Part shown: positions 1 through 9,343 of the stretch, one piece after another
Layout of the letters: every line of letters starts with the position of its first letter
Position numbering within the stretch: position 1 is the stretch's first letter
Made by a program: the position numbers and the translations under genes
Notes under the pieces: generated by a model
Databases searched by the model: none
What the model was told of the DNA's origin: nothing
The model's input: only the letters and a program-made list of their open reading frames with translations
Assembly: GCA_964019335.1 (NCBI GenBank)
Contig: OZ025649.1
Coordinates: forward strand, 372,001 to 436,000
Reading direction: 5' to 3'
DNA length: 64,000 bases
From: Diplonema japonicum
Lineage: Eukaryota > Euglenozoa > Diplonemea > Diplonemida > Diplonemidae

Positions 1-1
1 G

Positions 2-676
2 AGGGACATCGCAGACTTCGGGACAAGGTTCCACGCGTTCGTGAACGAAACACTGACAGGCGAACCCGTCGTTACCGGAGAGGCGTGGTCGGAGGAGGAC
101 AAACGCGGCGACATGGAGCAAAGGTACCAAAAAGCCTTTGTGGAATACTATGAACTTCTAAAGGAATTCGGATACAACCTGCACGTGAACGGCAGCGAGA
201 TGATCGTGTTCTCGCCAAAGACAATGTTGGCAGGGACAATCGACTGCCTACTGGAGTGCCCTAAGGGAAACGAAGCGGAACCAAGACCGCATTACCTACT
301 AGTAGACTGGAAGACGAACAAGGCAAAAATGAGGGGGCAGACAGTATTCCCTGGAAGCCCCGAAACCTTGAACTGGCCGTGCGAAGATATCCCAGCCGTG
401 AAACTCGCTGACTATCAGCTGCAAACTAATTGTTATAGGCATCTTCTCGAGACGGAGGGCTACGTTGACCCTGAAATGCCTATTCTCATGGTGGTGGTTC
501 AATTCTTCACCGCTCCTAATGGAGAGGTTGAGGTCGATGGGATAAAAGTGGATAGAATTGATGTCGCTGAGCTAATCGCCTCGTTTGAAGCGTACAATCG
601 CTCTGTGGTGGCAAAGAAGAAGAAAGAAAACACGAAGAGCGTACCGAAAAGCCCTAAGAAATTGCCTTTTGGTTAA
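2..676 (+). CDS. PD-(D/E)XK superfamily nuclease, 3' part
   Basis: The frame is open from the first bases, so the gene's 5' end lies outside the window; the in-window part is about 224 residues ending at TAA 674-676. It shows the ordered core of RecB/Cas4/MGME1-type nucleases: a G-x-x-FH motif near the start (GTRFHAF), then AGTIDCLL supplying the metal-binding Asp, then LLVDWKTNK (the D-x-K motif), then LADYQLQTNCYR, the downstream Q-x-x-x-Y motif. All catalytic positions are present, so it looks active. The C-terminal 25 residues are Lys-rich. Family members trim or process DNA ends; whether this one acts in the nucleus or mitochondrion cannot be told without the N-terminus. The superfamily is solid; the specific ortholog is not. 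Confidence 0.75.
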   Translation, partial: RDIADFGTRFHAFVNETLTGEPVVTGEAWSEEDKRGDMEQRYQKAFVEYYELLKEFGYNLHVNGSEMIVFSPKTMLAGTIDCLLECPKGNEAEPRPHYLLVDWKTNKAKMRGQTVFPGSPETLNWPCEDIPAVKLADYQLQTNCYRHLLETEGYVDPEMPILMVVVQFFTAPNGEVEVDGIKVDRIDVAELIASFEAYNRSVVAKKKKENTKSVPKSPKKLPFG

Positions 677-915
677 AAAGATTTTTCTTTTGTTTTTTTT
701 TTTCTTTTTTCCCGCGTCTTTTTTGAGACGCTTATTTTTTTTTCTTCTTATTCTCAAAATGCTTAGATTTTTTTCCCTATATTTATACCCCTCATTTATT
801 TTAGTAGAAAAAAAAAAAAGAAGAAAAAAAGAGGCGATGTGTGACGCAAAAAAATAGTTAAAAGCAGACATTAAGAAGGGTAAAAAAAAAAACTGTCGAT
901 TATTATTTTTTTCCT

Positions 916-951
<36 letters not shown>

Positions 952-1124
952 AGGATCCCCCTGTTCTCATAGATTTTCAATATTCCTCTTCCCTTCTGTT
1001 TGATAATGTGCTTTTTTTTTTTTTTAATTATTATTTCCCCCCTTTTTTCACCCTGTCTCAAAGTATTTTTTTTACGTTCAGGTGGTCAGGGGTCACAAAA
1101 AAAAAAAAAAAAGAAAAGAAAAAA
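677..1124. other. Homopolymer-rich intergenic region
   Basis: No gene is seen. The DNA is dominated by T and A runs, including about 30 T at 918-948. A 10-mer GCTTAGATTT at 761-770 recurs downstream of two other genes. The best candidate splice acceptor for the next gene is the TTACGTTCAG ending at 1081. Confidence 0.7.
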
Positions 1125-2726
1125 ATGACAGCGTACATGAGGAACATCGCCGACAAGGTGATGCACCCACCAGCGATGCTGAAGGAGCAAGAGTTCCAGT
1201 TGGGAACAATTGAAAAATTCACACACTACGGAAGAGTTCCGTGCAAAATGATCTTGAACCTCGTCGTCAGCATACTGTTGTTGATAAGGGTGTGTGTGTA
1301 CACCCCTGGAGAGAACAAGTACGTGGCACACTCAGTAGAAAGGCTGGGGACAAGCTTTTCACCAATGTGGGAAGCTCCCTCAAACACACGTGTTAATATC
1401 TACAGCTTCGAAGATTTCAGAGAATTTGCTTCGGACAGCTACCAATCGTTCACAGAGCTTCCCAACGATGACACCGGCACATGGCTCATAACGAAGAATC
1501 AAACCATGACAGTGCGATACCTCACACCCCCGCATACATATCGCGAGGTTCTGCTCCAGCCGTCCCTCGATCTCCCAGCTACGGAAATAACATGCGATAT
1601 CGCAAATGAGAACCCCTTGGGACCCTTCAGACCCACCTCACCAGATCGCAACTCAACAGCTTGCGACGGTATCCCCGACATAAAATGGAAAATAAACTCT
1701 GCCGAGGTGTCGTTCACCGCCCGGTCCATCCGACAGGTCGGACACCTCCTCACACCAATCTGCTACCAATGGCACGTCACTCAATACTATGATTTCAAAA
1801 AAGCAGGTCTTATAAGGTTTAACGTTGACATCTTCGGGTCGCTCTGCGGGTTGGAAGGTGTGGACAACGGATTCGGTGCGTCGATGGACTACTTGTGCAT
1901 GTTCATGTTGCTGGTCGGTGTGTGGGGTATGGTGCTGAGGATAAAGTCCGTCCGACGAGTGAGAAAATTACGTCTTATCTTGGAAAATAAAATCAACACA
2001 TCTGGTAGGTCGTCAGCCTACGCGCTGCAGGGCATGTCACCTGAAGACACGGAGGACCTGACAACTGTGTCTTCCGTCGAGACAAACACCTCAAGAATCG
2101 AGTTTCTCCACGAGGCTCTAGACCAAGTCACCACAAACACACAAAATCGAAAGGGATACTCATGGCTAGTTGCAGGGATCTTTGGTGATGTGTTCGTCAT
2201 CATATCTTGCTTCCTTGATCTTTATGTGTACCACACGAACACCGACGTGCCGGGTGACACACTTCAAGCATCAAATGTGATGCTTGGTCTCGCGGCTTTT
2301 GTACAATGGTCTATATTTGTAGCGCACTTGGGCGACCAGCCTTGGCTTTTCCTCCTTATTTCCTCGCTTCGGAAGGGTACTCCTTTGGCGTTGAGGTTCA
2401 TCACAGGCTGTATGCCTATCTACTTGGGTTACGCGTTGCTAGGCACGCACGTCTTCGGCTACTACTGCAAGCGGTTCATCAGTATCGACATCTCTTGCGT
2501 CTCTCTCTTTGCAATGCTCAACGGTGACGTCGTTCACGAGACCTTCTCGGACGTCTTCCCTGATCAGAACTTCTTCACCCAATTCTTCTCCCGCATGTAC
2601 CTCTACTCCTTTATTATTCTCTTCATCTATGTTATCCTCAACATCTTCCTTGCCATCATGGAGGACACCTATTTCCAGATCAAGCAGGCGCTCGTCATCG
2701 ATCTACAGGACGACTTTAAGAAATAG
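1125..2726 (+). CDS. Mucolipin (TRPML)-like cation channel
   Basis: A 533-residue membrane protein resembling mucolipins, the endolysosomal Ca2+-permeable TRP channels (human members are about 550-580 residues). The N-terminal segment GRVPCKMILNLVV leads into TM1 at about residues 42-62, as in TRPML. A large lumenal loop follows (about 65-275), then a block of further helices. The pore region LGYALLGTHVFGYY is followed by SLFAMLNGDVVHETF; the NGD at about residues 466-468 corresponds to the TRPML selectivity filter. The last helix is followed by IMEDTYFQIKQ, like the TRPML C-terminal cytosolic stretch. The start is the first ATG after the acceptor AG at 1080-1081; an upstream extension is only poly-F/K translated from homopolymers. 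A polycystin would be the alternative, but the NGD filter favours TRPML. Confidence 0.8.
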   Translation: MTAYMRNIADKVMHPPAMLKEQEFQLGTIEKFTHYGRVPCKMILNLVVSILLLIRVCVYTPGENKYVAHSVERLGTSFSPMWEAPSNTRVNIYSFEDFREFASDSYQSFTELPNDDTGTWLITKNQTMTVRYLTPPHTYREVLLQPSLDLPATEITCDIANENPLGPFRPTSPDRNSTACDGIPDIKWKINSAEVSFTARSIRQVGHLLTPICYQWHVTQYYDFKKAGLIRFNVDIFGSLCGLEGVDNGFGASMDYLCMFMLLVGVWGMVLRIKSVRRVRKLRLILENKINTSGRSSAYALQGMSPEDTEDLTTVSSVETNTSRIEFLHEALDQVTTNTQNRKGYSWLVAGIFGDVFVIISCFLDLYVYHTNTDVPGDTLQASNVMLGLAAFVQWSIFVAHLGDQPWLFLLISSLRKGTPLALRFITGCMPIYLGYALLGTHVFGYYCKRFISIDISCVSLFAMLNGDVVHETFSDVFPDQNFFTQFFSRMYLYSFIILFIYVILNIFLAIMEDTYFQIKQALVIDLQDDFKK

Positions 2727-2906
2727 AAAAATAAAAATCACCCCCCCCGTTCCCCCCCCCGCGCTCCTTCCTTTTGTGGCAATGTTCTTCGTTTTCTTCT
2801 TTTTTCTGATTTATTCGCTTCTTTCCGGTTTTTTTTTTTTTTTTTTCTCTCTTTCCGGTTTTATTTGTTTCACCCTTTCGATATCATACAGCACAGCATA
2901 GGCAAG

Positions 2907-4103
2907 ATGGATGACCTGTTGGAGGAGCTGGGTGATGACGTGGTAACCATGGGTCAGGGTGAAGAACAGAAGGAACAAGGGTACCTGCCCGGGTACGGTC
3001 CGGTGCCCAAGTCGCCTCCACCCCAGTACGATGAAGCAGTGATGATGAAAAGGCAACAGCAACAGCAGGCTAGACTGCCTCCGTCACAGACACTGCCGTC
3101 GGTCCCCACCAACAGGGACACGTTGATGAGCATGATGCAGGCAGCACCAGAGATCCCTTTTGAGGACGAGTGGGAAGACGTGGTGATCGACAAGCCTGGC
3201 TACGGTGTGCTGGTGCACCCTATCAAGAGCAGCATGGGGATGAGCGACGTTATCGAAATAAGCAGAGAAATGGAGACGACATTCAAGGTCAGGTTCGGGA
3301 AGCCGATCCTCCTCCGCAGGAAGGAGATGGCGTATGTCGATTGCAAGGATGCTGCCTCCGAGCAGCTTGTCGTCTACAAGCGGACGTTCAACAGCAATGT
3401 AGGCCCCATGAAGGTCATGACCAGGAGAGAAGTATTCGGTGCCAGAATGGCAGCGAGGACACCCCCACCACCGCAACAGCCAGCGGTTGTCCGAGATGCA
3501 ACGGGGTCGGGTGTGTTTGTTCCCTTTGGAGGTGCACCCGCACCGAAGAGGGTTAGGTCCCTCAGTTTATCGAGCACAACAACTAGCAGCTCGTCTTCAA
3601 CAGACTCAAGGGGGAGGAAGCGGTCCCGGAGGGACAAGCGGAAACTACGCAGGAAGGTGAAGAAGGAACGCAGGCGGCTAAAGGAGACAGAGCAGCACAC
3701 TAGCAATCAGAACCCGTACTCCAACACCTTTGACCCGCTGGCCATGCCGTACCGACCCCCTCCTCCAGACCCGAACACCACCTTCCTCCTCCAACCCTCT
3801 GGCGGGCCCCCTGAGTGCGGGAGGTGCCGCACAACACTCAGGCGCGACTATCCATCGAAATGCCCGAACTGTGGGGCACCGCTGAGAAAGCAGTCTGACA
3901 AAGACAAGGATAGGGACAAGCGGAGAGACAGGGACAGGGACAGGGACAAGAGAGGCAGGTATGATAATACAAAAAACTCAGTACAAATTCTTTTTTTTTT
4001 CAGGCATCGGCGGTCTGGGTCCTTCGACAGAGATAGGGATAGGGATAGAGATAGGAGAGACAGGGATAGGGACAGGGACAGAAGGGACCGAGGACGGAGA
4101 TAA
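2907..4103 (+). CDS. Zinc-ribbon, Arg/Asp-repeat (RS-like) protein
   Basis: Two exons, 2907-3958 and 4004-4103, separated by a 45-nt intron (GTATGA...TTCAG); the spliced product has 383 residues. The N-terminal third is Pro/Gln-rich. A conserved-looking globular segment lies at about residues 85-190. A Ser-rich and basic stretch (RKRSRRDKRKLRRKVKK) follows, then one zinc ribbon, C-x2-C-x11-C-x2-C (CGRC...CPNC), then alternating Arg-Asp repeats to the C-terminus. Such RD/RS tails are typical of nuclear RNA-processing proteins; that role is inferred. The intron is a multiple of three and lacks an in-frame stop, so retention would add 15 residues inside the RD repeat. The start codon follows CAG acceptors at 2889-2896. 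I do not recognise the globular part. Confidence 0.65.
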   Translation: MDDLLEELGDDVVTMGQGEEQKEQGYLPGYGPVPKSPPPQYDEAVMMKRQQQQQARLPPSQTLPSVPTNRDTLMSMMQAAPEIPFEDEWEDVVIDKPGYGVLVHPIKSSMGMSDVIEISREMETTFKVRFGKPILLRRKEMAYVDCKDAASEQLVVYKRTFNSNVGPMKVMTRREVFGARMAARTPPPPQQPAVVRDATGSGVFVPFGGAPAPKRVRSLSLSSTTTSSSSSTDSRGRKRSRRDKRKLRRKVKKERRRLKETEQHTSNQNPYSNTFDPLAMPYRPPPPDPNTTFLLQPSGGPPECGRCRTTLRRDYPSKCPNCGAPLRKQSDKDKDRDKRRDRDRDRDKRGRYDNTKNSVQILFFFRHRRSGSFDRDRDRDRDRRDRDRDRDRRDRGRR

Positions 4104-4608
4104 ATGAGGTGGAAATATAAATTTTTCAAAAAAAAAAAAAAAAAGTGTGTAAAACTAATTCAAACATAAACAAGGGAAGGAGTAGGGGAGGGGGAGGTTT
4201 TGTACAAATAAAAAAAAGGAAAATGACAAAGAAAGGTTTTTCAAACTTTTCCCCCCCTCCTCGCCTTCTTCCCTCCCAACCCGTCACATTGTTCGGTCTC
4301 TTCGGTTTTTACGATTCGTTACCGTCCCACTGCAGGATTCAGTACCGCGAGAAGCATAACGGTTCTTCTTTTTAAAGAAAATATTTTCTTATTATTTTTC
4401 TCGTCTCAGTCATTGGGAGGGAGGGGGTTTTTTTTAACTCGGGGCCGGTGGGGGAAAAAAAAAAAAAAATGGGTGCGAAGAAAGTTAACTATACAGCCAC
4501 CCTCCCCCTCCCCTCCCTCCCTCCATTCTCATTTCAGTAGTCTCTTTCCCCCCCTTCTTTTTCCTACATTGTCCAATGCTCATATAGGAGGGGAGGGTGA
4601 GGGGGAAA
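4104..4608. other. Intergenic region, no gene seen
   Basis: Homopolymer and purine-rich DNA between the RD-repeat gene and TOP2. Small ORFs here are low-complexity. The candidate splice acceptor for TOP2 is the AG in CATATAG ending at 4587. Confidence 0.6.
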
Positions 4609-7600
4609 ATGAGTAAAACTAGAACCAAGAAAGCGAAGGAAGAAGCTTACGATGCAGCTTATGAAAAGCTGTCCCACCACGAACAGATTTTGCTGAGGCC
4701 CGACACATATGTTGGGAGCTTCGAGCAAAGCACCGAGAAAATGTGGGTGTACAACAGCACAGAGAAGGAGATGGAACTGAGAGTTCTCACGTGGGTCCCA
4801 GGGCTGTACAAAATATTTGATGAGATCCTTGTGAACGCTGCCGACAACAGAGAGAAGGACTCCTCCCAGTCCAAAATCAAGGTCGAGATCAACAGAGAAA
4901 AAGGCTTCATCAAAGTTTGGAACAACGGACAAGGCATTCCCGTACACATGCACTCTGAGCACAAACTGTTCATCCCGGACATGATTTTCGGGCATCTGCT
5001 TACATCTGGCAACTACAAGGACGATCAACAGAAGACAACAGGTGGCAGAAACGGACTGGGGGCGAAGCTTGCAAACATCTTTTCCACGAAATTCATCCTA
5101 GAGACTTGTCACGGAGAGACAGGGAAGAAGTTTAAAAAAACATGGACCAAAAACATGTACAAAGCAGAGGATGCGATCATCACCGACTCTGGGGGTGACG
5201 ATGACTATACAAGCGTGACGTTCTGGCCTGATTGGAAGCGGTTCGGAATGGATGGGTTCGACGATGACACCATCGATCTCTTCAACAAGCGTGTGATCGA
5301 CATTGCTGGCGTCACCGACAAGTCCCTCAAGGTCTACCTTAACGGCAAGCTCGCTCCAGTCCAGGACTTCCAGAACTACGTGGAGCTCTTCCCTGGTCTC
5401 GGCGAGGAGAAAATGAAGGAATCCTACGCATCACCCAACGCCCGCTGGCAGATATGCATCCGACCCTCTAACATCGACTACCAGCAAATCTCCTTCGTGA
5501 ATTCCATCTGGACCATCAAAGGTGGCAAACACGTTCAATACATCGTCGATCAGGCCGTGACGAAAGTCTCAGAGGCCATCGCCAAGAAGAACAAAAAGGT
5601 CGACATCACCGCGACAAACGTGAAGCCCTTCCTGTGGGTCTTTGTGAACGCCAGGATTGTGAACCCCGCATTCGATTCGCAGACAAAGGAGACCTTGAAC
5701 ACTCCCAAATCAAAGTTCGGGTCGACATGCGAAGTTCCGCAGAAAATGATCGACTCGCTTGTGAAGGTCATCCATGAGCGTGTCATGGAGCGTGTCAACA
5801 ACAAGTTATACAGGATGATGGCGTCTAAGGCCGCTGCAGGTGGAAAGTCCCGCCTTGTGAACGTCCCGAAGCTCGATGATGCTAACGACGCTGGTACAAG
5901 GAGAGGTTCCCAGTGCACGCTGATCCTCACCGAGGGTGACTCCGCCAAGTCCATGGTTATCAGTGGATTGGGGAAGATCGGCAGAGACCGATACGGAGTG
6001 TTCCCCTTAAGAGGTAAGCCTCTGAACGTGCGAGAGGCAAGCACAAAACAAGTTACGGGTTGTAAAGAGGTTCAGAACCTCATGAAAATCATCGGCCTGA
6101 AACCCGGCCAAAAGTACACGGATACCAGCCAGCTGCGCTACGGGTCCGTGATGATCATGACCGATCAGGACCACGATGGGTCGCACATCAAGGGGCTTCT
6201 CATCAACATGTTCCACTTCATGTGGCCCGAGCTGCTCACGCTGAAGGGCTTCCTCGTGCAGTTCATCACGCCTATTGTGAAAGGCTTCAAGAAGGGCGTG
6301 AAAGACGACGATGGGGTCGTCTTCTTCACCATCCCTGACTTCCTGAAGTTCAAGACAGAGATGGAGAAGAAAGGCAAGAAGTACGACTACAAGTACTACA
6401 AGGGTCTGGGTACATCGTCAACAAAGGAGGCGAAGGAGTACTTCTCAGAGCTAGACAAGCATCAGGTTGACTTCGTGTACGACAGGGACGGCGACGACGA
6501 CAGGAACATCGAGCTGGCATTCTCGAAGAAGATGATCGAAGACAGGAAAAGGTGGATCACAAACCACAAGCCTGGTGTGTGGGTCGACTACAACATCAAG
6601 ATGCTGGGCTACAGCGAGTTCATCAACAAGGAGCTCATCCTGTTTTCAATCGCCGACTGCGAGCGTTCCATCCCCTCCGTTATCGACGGTCTGAAACCAG
6701 GACAGCGCAAGATTCTCTTCGGTGCCTTTAAGCGAAACCTCACACGTGAAATCAAGGTCGCTCAGTTCTCTGGTTACGTCTCTGAACATGGTGCCTACCA
6801 CCACGGCGAGAAGTCCCTCCAAGACACCATCACCAACATGGCACAGAATTTCACAGGTGGTAACAACCTGCCGTTCTTGAAACCTTGTGGTCAGTTTGGT
6901 AGCAGGGCTCAAGGCGGCAAGGACCACGCCTCTGCGCGTTACATCTTCACTAAGCTCGACGACATCACCAGATGCATATTCCCAAAGGTGGACGACAACC
7001 TGCTATCGTACAAGGACGACGACGGGAAGCTTGTAGAGCCTGAGTACTACATTCCCATCATCCCTACGTGCCTGCTGAACGGACAGGCGGGCATTGGAAC
7101 AGGCTTCGCAACGAACATCCCCAACTACAACCCGCAAGACTTGATCAATGCAGCAAGAGCCTTGATTAAAGGAGAGGAGATGAGCGAGCTCACCCCGTGG
7201 TACAGGGGCTTCAACGGTACGATCAGGAAGAAGGGTGCTGGGAAGTACGTCGCAGAAGGTGTTGTGGAGGTGGTGGACTCGCAAGTGGTGCGGGTTGTCG
7301 AGGTTCCTGTGAAGTACTGGACAGATGACTTCAAGGACGATCTCACGAAGAAGCTAGAGAAGGGCCTCATTGTGGAGTTCAGAAACCACATCACAGGAGA
7401 CAACGTAGATGTGGACGTGGCACTGCGCCCCGACGTGCTTGCAAAGCTCGTCAGCAACAACCAGCTCATCAATTTCTTCGACCTCCGTGAGAACATCCAC
7501 TGCTCCAACCTGATCTGCTTTGACAAAAACCATGTGCTGCACAAGTATAACGAACCTGAGGACATTGTCAAAGAGTGGTACCTCGTGAGGCTTGCCACCT

Positions 7601-8831
7601 ATGTGGCACGCAAGAAGTATCTCATTGACGAGCTTACTAAAACCTGCATCAAGCTGAAGAACATGGTACGTTTCATCAACGAAGTGAACGACGGCAGCCT
7701 TCAGATCAGGAACAGGAAGAAGGCGGCACTGATGGATGAGCTTGCAAAGAAGGACTACGCGGAGATCTTCCCGCAGAAAACTAAAATGACCAGCAAAACT
7801 GCTGTAGAAACAGATGCACCCGAGAGTGATCAGGAGGAAGACGACGATCCTGCCACAAAGTACACGAAATCCAAGGATAGCGAGAAGGGCAATGGATACG
7901 AGTACTTGCTTGGGATGAAGCTGTGGTCCGTGACGTACGAGAAGGCAAGACAGCTTGAAGAGCAGCTAAAGAACGCTGAGAAGGACCTCGATGACCTCAA
8001 GAAGAAGGCAGAGAAGGACATGTGGCTCGACGACCTTGACGTCCTGGAGACCACCCTGAAAAAGACGAACAAGGAGTGGGAAATTGACATCAAGGACAAG
8101 CCCCAAGAAACAAAGACCACAGCAAGGAGAGGTACAAAGAAAGCAGCTGCGAAGCAAACACGCCTGACACAGCAGATGGTAAAAGCGCCAAAGCTAACAC
8201 CAGAGATGGAGAAGGCTATGAAGGACGAGTACGCTAGGATAGAAAGGAAGGCTGCACTGGACTCCAAGGAACCGAGTGAGAAAAAGAGAAAAGTGAAGGA
8301 GGTTAAGGACGATGACGATGAGGAAGCACCGAAGAAGAAGCCAAGGACAGTGGCCGACACAAAGGCTAAGAGGAAACCCGCAGCGAAGAAGGGGAAAAAG
8401 AAAAAAGATAGTGATACAGAAGAGAGCTCTTACGCCTCTTATGCCGCAGAGTCGTCCTCTTCCGACAGTGACACAGACAGCAGCAGCAGTACTGGCAGTG
8501 GCAGTGGCAGTGATTCTTCCGATGATGATTTATTGGCAAGCAAGAAGAGGGCATCGAGAAAGCCCGCACCTAAAGCTGTTAAGAAACCCAGCCCTAAGAA
8601 AACTGTGAAGAAACCCAGCCCCAAAAAGGAAACTGTCAGTAGGAAGCGTGCGATGCAGAACCTCTTTGGTGACAATGACAGCGACGATGAGTATGCTAAG
8701 AAGAAAAAAATAAAAAAATAAAAAAATGCAGTTTCCTAAACTTCGACCCCACAAACTTCGATATGCTGAATAGCAACAGCAGCGCAAAGAAGGCGAAGAA
8801 ATCAGCCGTTGAAGACGATGATTCTGAGTGA
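4609..8831 (+). CDS. TOP2: DNA topoisomerase II
   Basis: Type IIA topoisomerase, which passes one duplex through a transient double-strand break to decatenate chromosomes; nuclear. Exons 4609-8690 and 8732-8831 (41-nt intron GTATGC...TGCAG) give 1393 residues, close to yeast Top2. Seen in order: GHKL ATPase motifs (EILVNAADNRE, NNGQGIP, GRNGLGAKLA), TOPRIM EGDSA at residues 442-446 with the metal-binding DQDHD at 519-523, and the catalytic Tyr at residue 778 in ASARYIFTK (TAC at 6940-6942). The C-terminal domain from about residue 1060 is charged and of low complexity, with KPSPKK repeats. Without splicing the frame would end in poly-Lys at 8721; the second exon gives FLNFDPTNFDML and an acidic end, which looks like a genuine C-terminus. 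Confidence 0.97.
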
Positions 8832-9343
8832 GTAAAGTGATTTTTTTTTTTTTTTCCTTAATCCAATAGTCCCAAATAGATACCTTATGCTTAGATTTTA
8901 GAGTTATTTTTTATTGTTGATCACTTAGCCCAGCCCTTGTAGAGGTGGTTATTTTTATTTTATTTTATTTTTACTATATTTTTTCGATCCCCACGGCGAC
9001 CGGCTTTGTACGCTGGCGTTTTGAGGACAGAAAAGGAGGGGAGGAAAATACAAAGAAAAGCGAAAAAGAGAAAGAAGAGAAAGAAAAAAAAAGAGAATTA
9101 TTTTGTTCCGCTTTTTTTCTTCTTCTTTACTTGTTAGCCCAGCTTTTTTTTTCCTTCTTTTTTTTGTTTTTCTTTATTGCCCCTTCATTTAATTTTTTTT
9201 CGTTTCTGAAGAACCCTACCCGCAAAGGCTGCTCAGCCTCTTTTTTTTTTTTTTTATTAGGAGTTTTTTTTTTTTTTTTTTTCTTTTGCTTCCCGAATTA
9301 AAAAAAGAAAATACTATTCACAGGCAGGGGAAAAAAAAGCAGC
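8832..9343. other. Intergenic region, no gene seen
   Basis: Homopolymer-rich 3' flank of TOP2. It contains GCTTAGATTT at 8889-8898, the second copy of a 10-mer also found after two other genes. The likely splice acceptor for the next gene is ATTCACAG ending at 9323. Confidence 0.6.

Noticed and set aside
572-871. Overlapping ORFs on both strands after the nuclease
   Set aside because: They translate A and T runs into Lys and Phe; no credible protein.
1008-1124. N-terminal extension of the mucolipin-like protein
   Set aside because: Poly-Phe and poly-Lys from homopolymers, upstream of the acceptor AG; the ATG at 1125 starts the family-like sequence.
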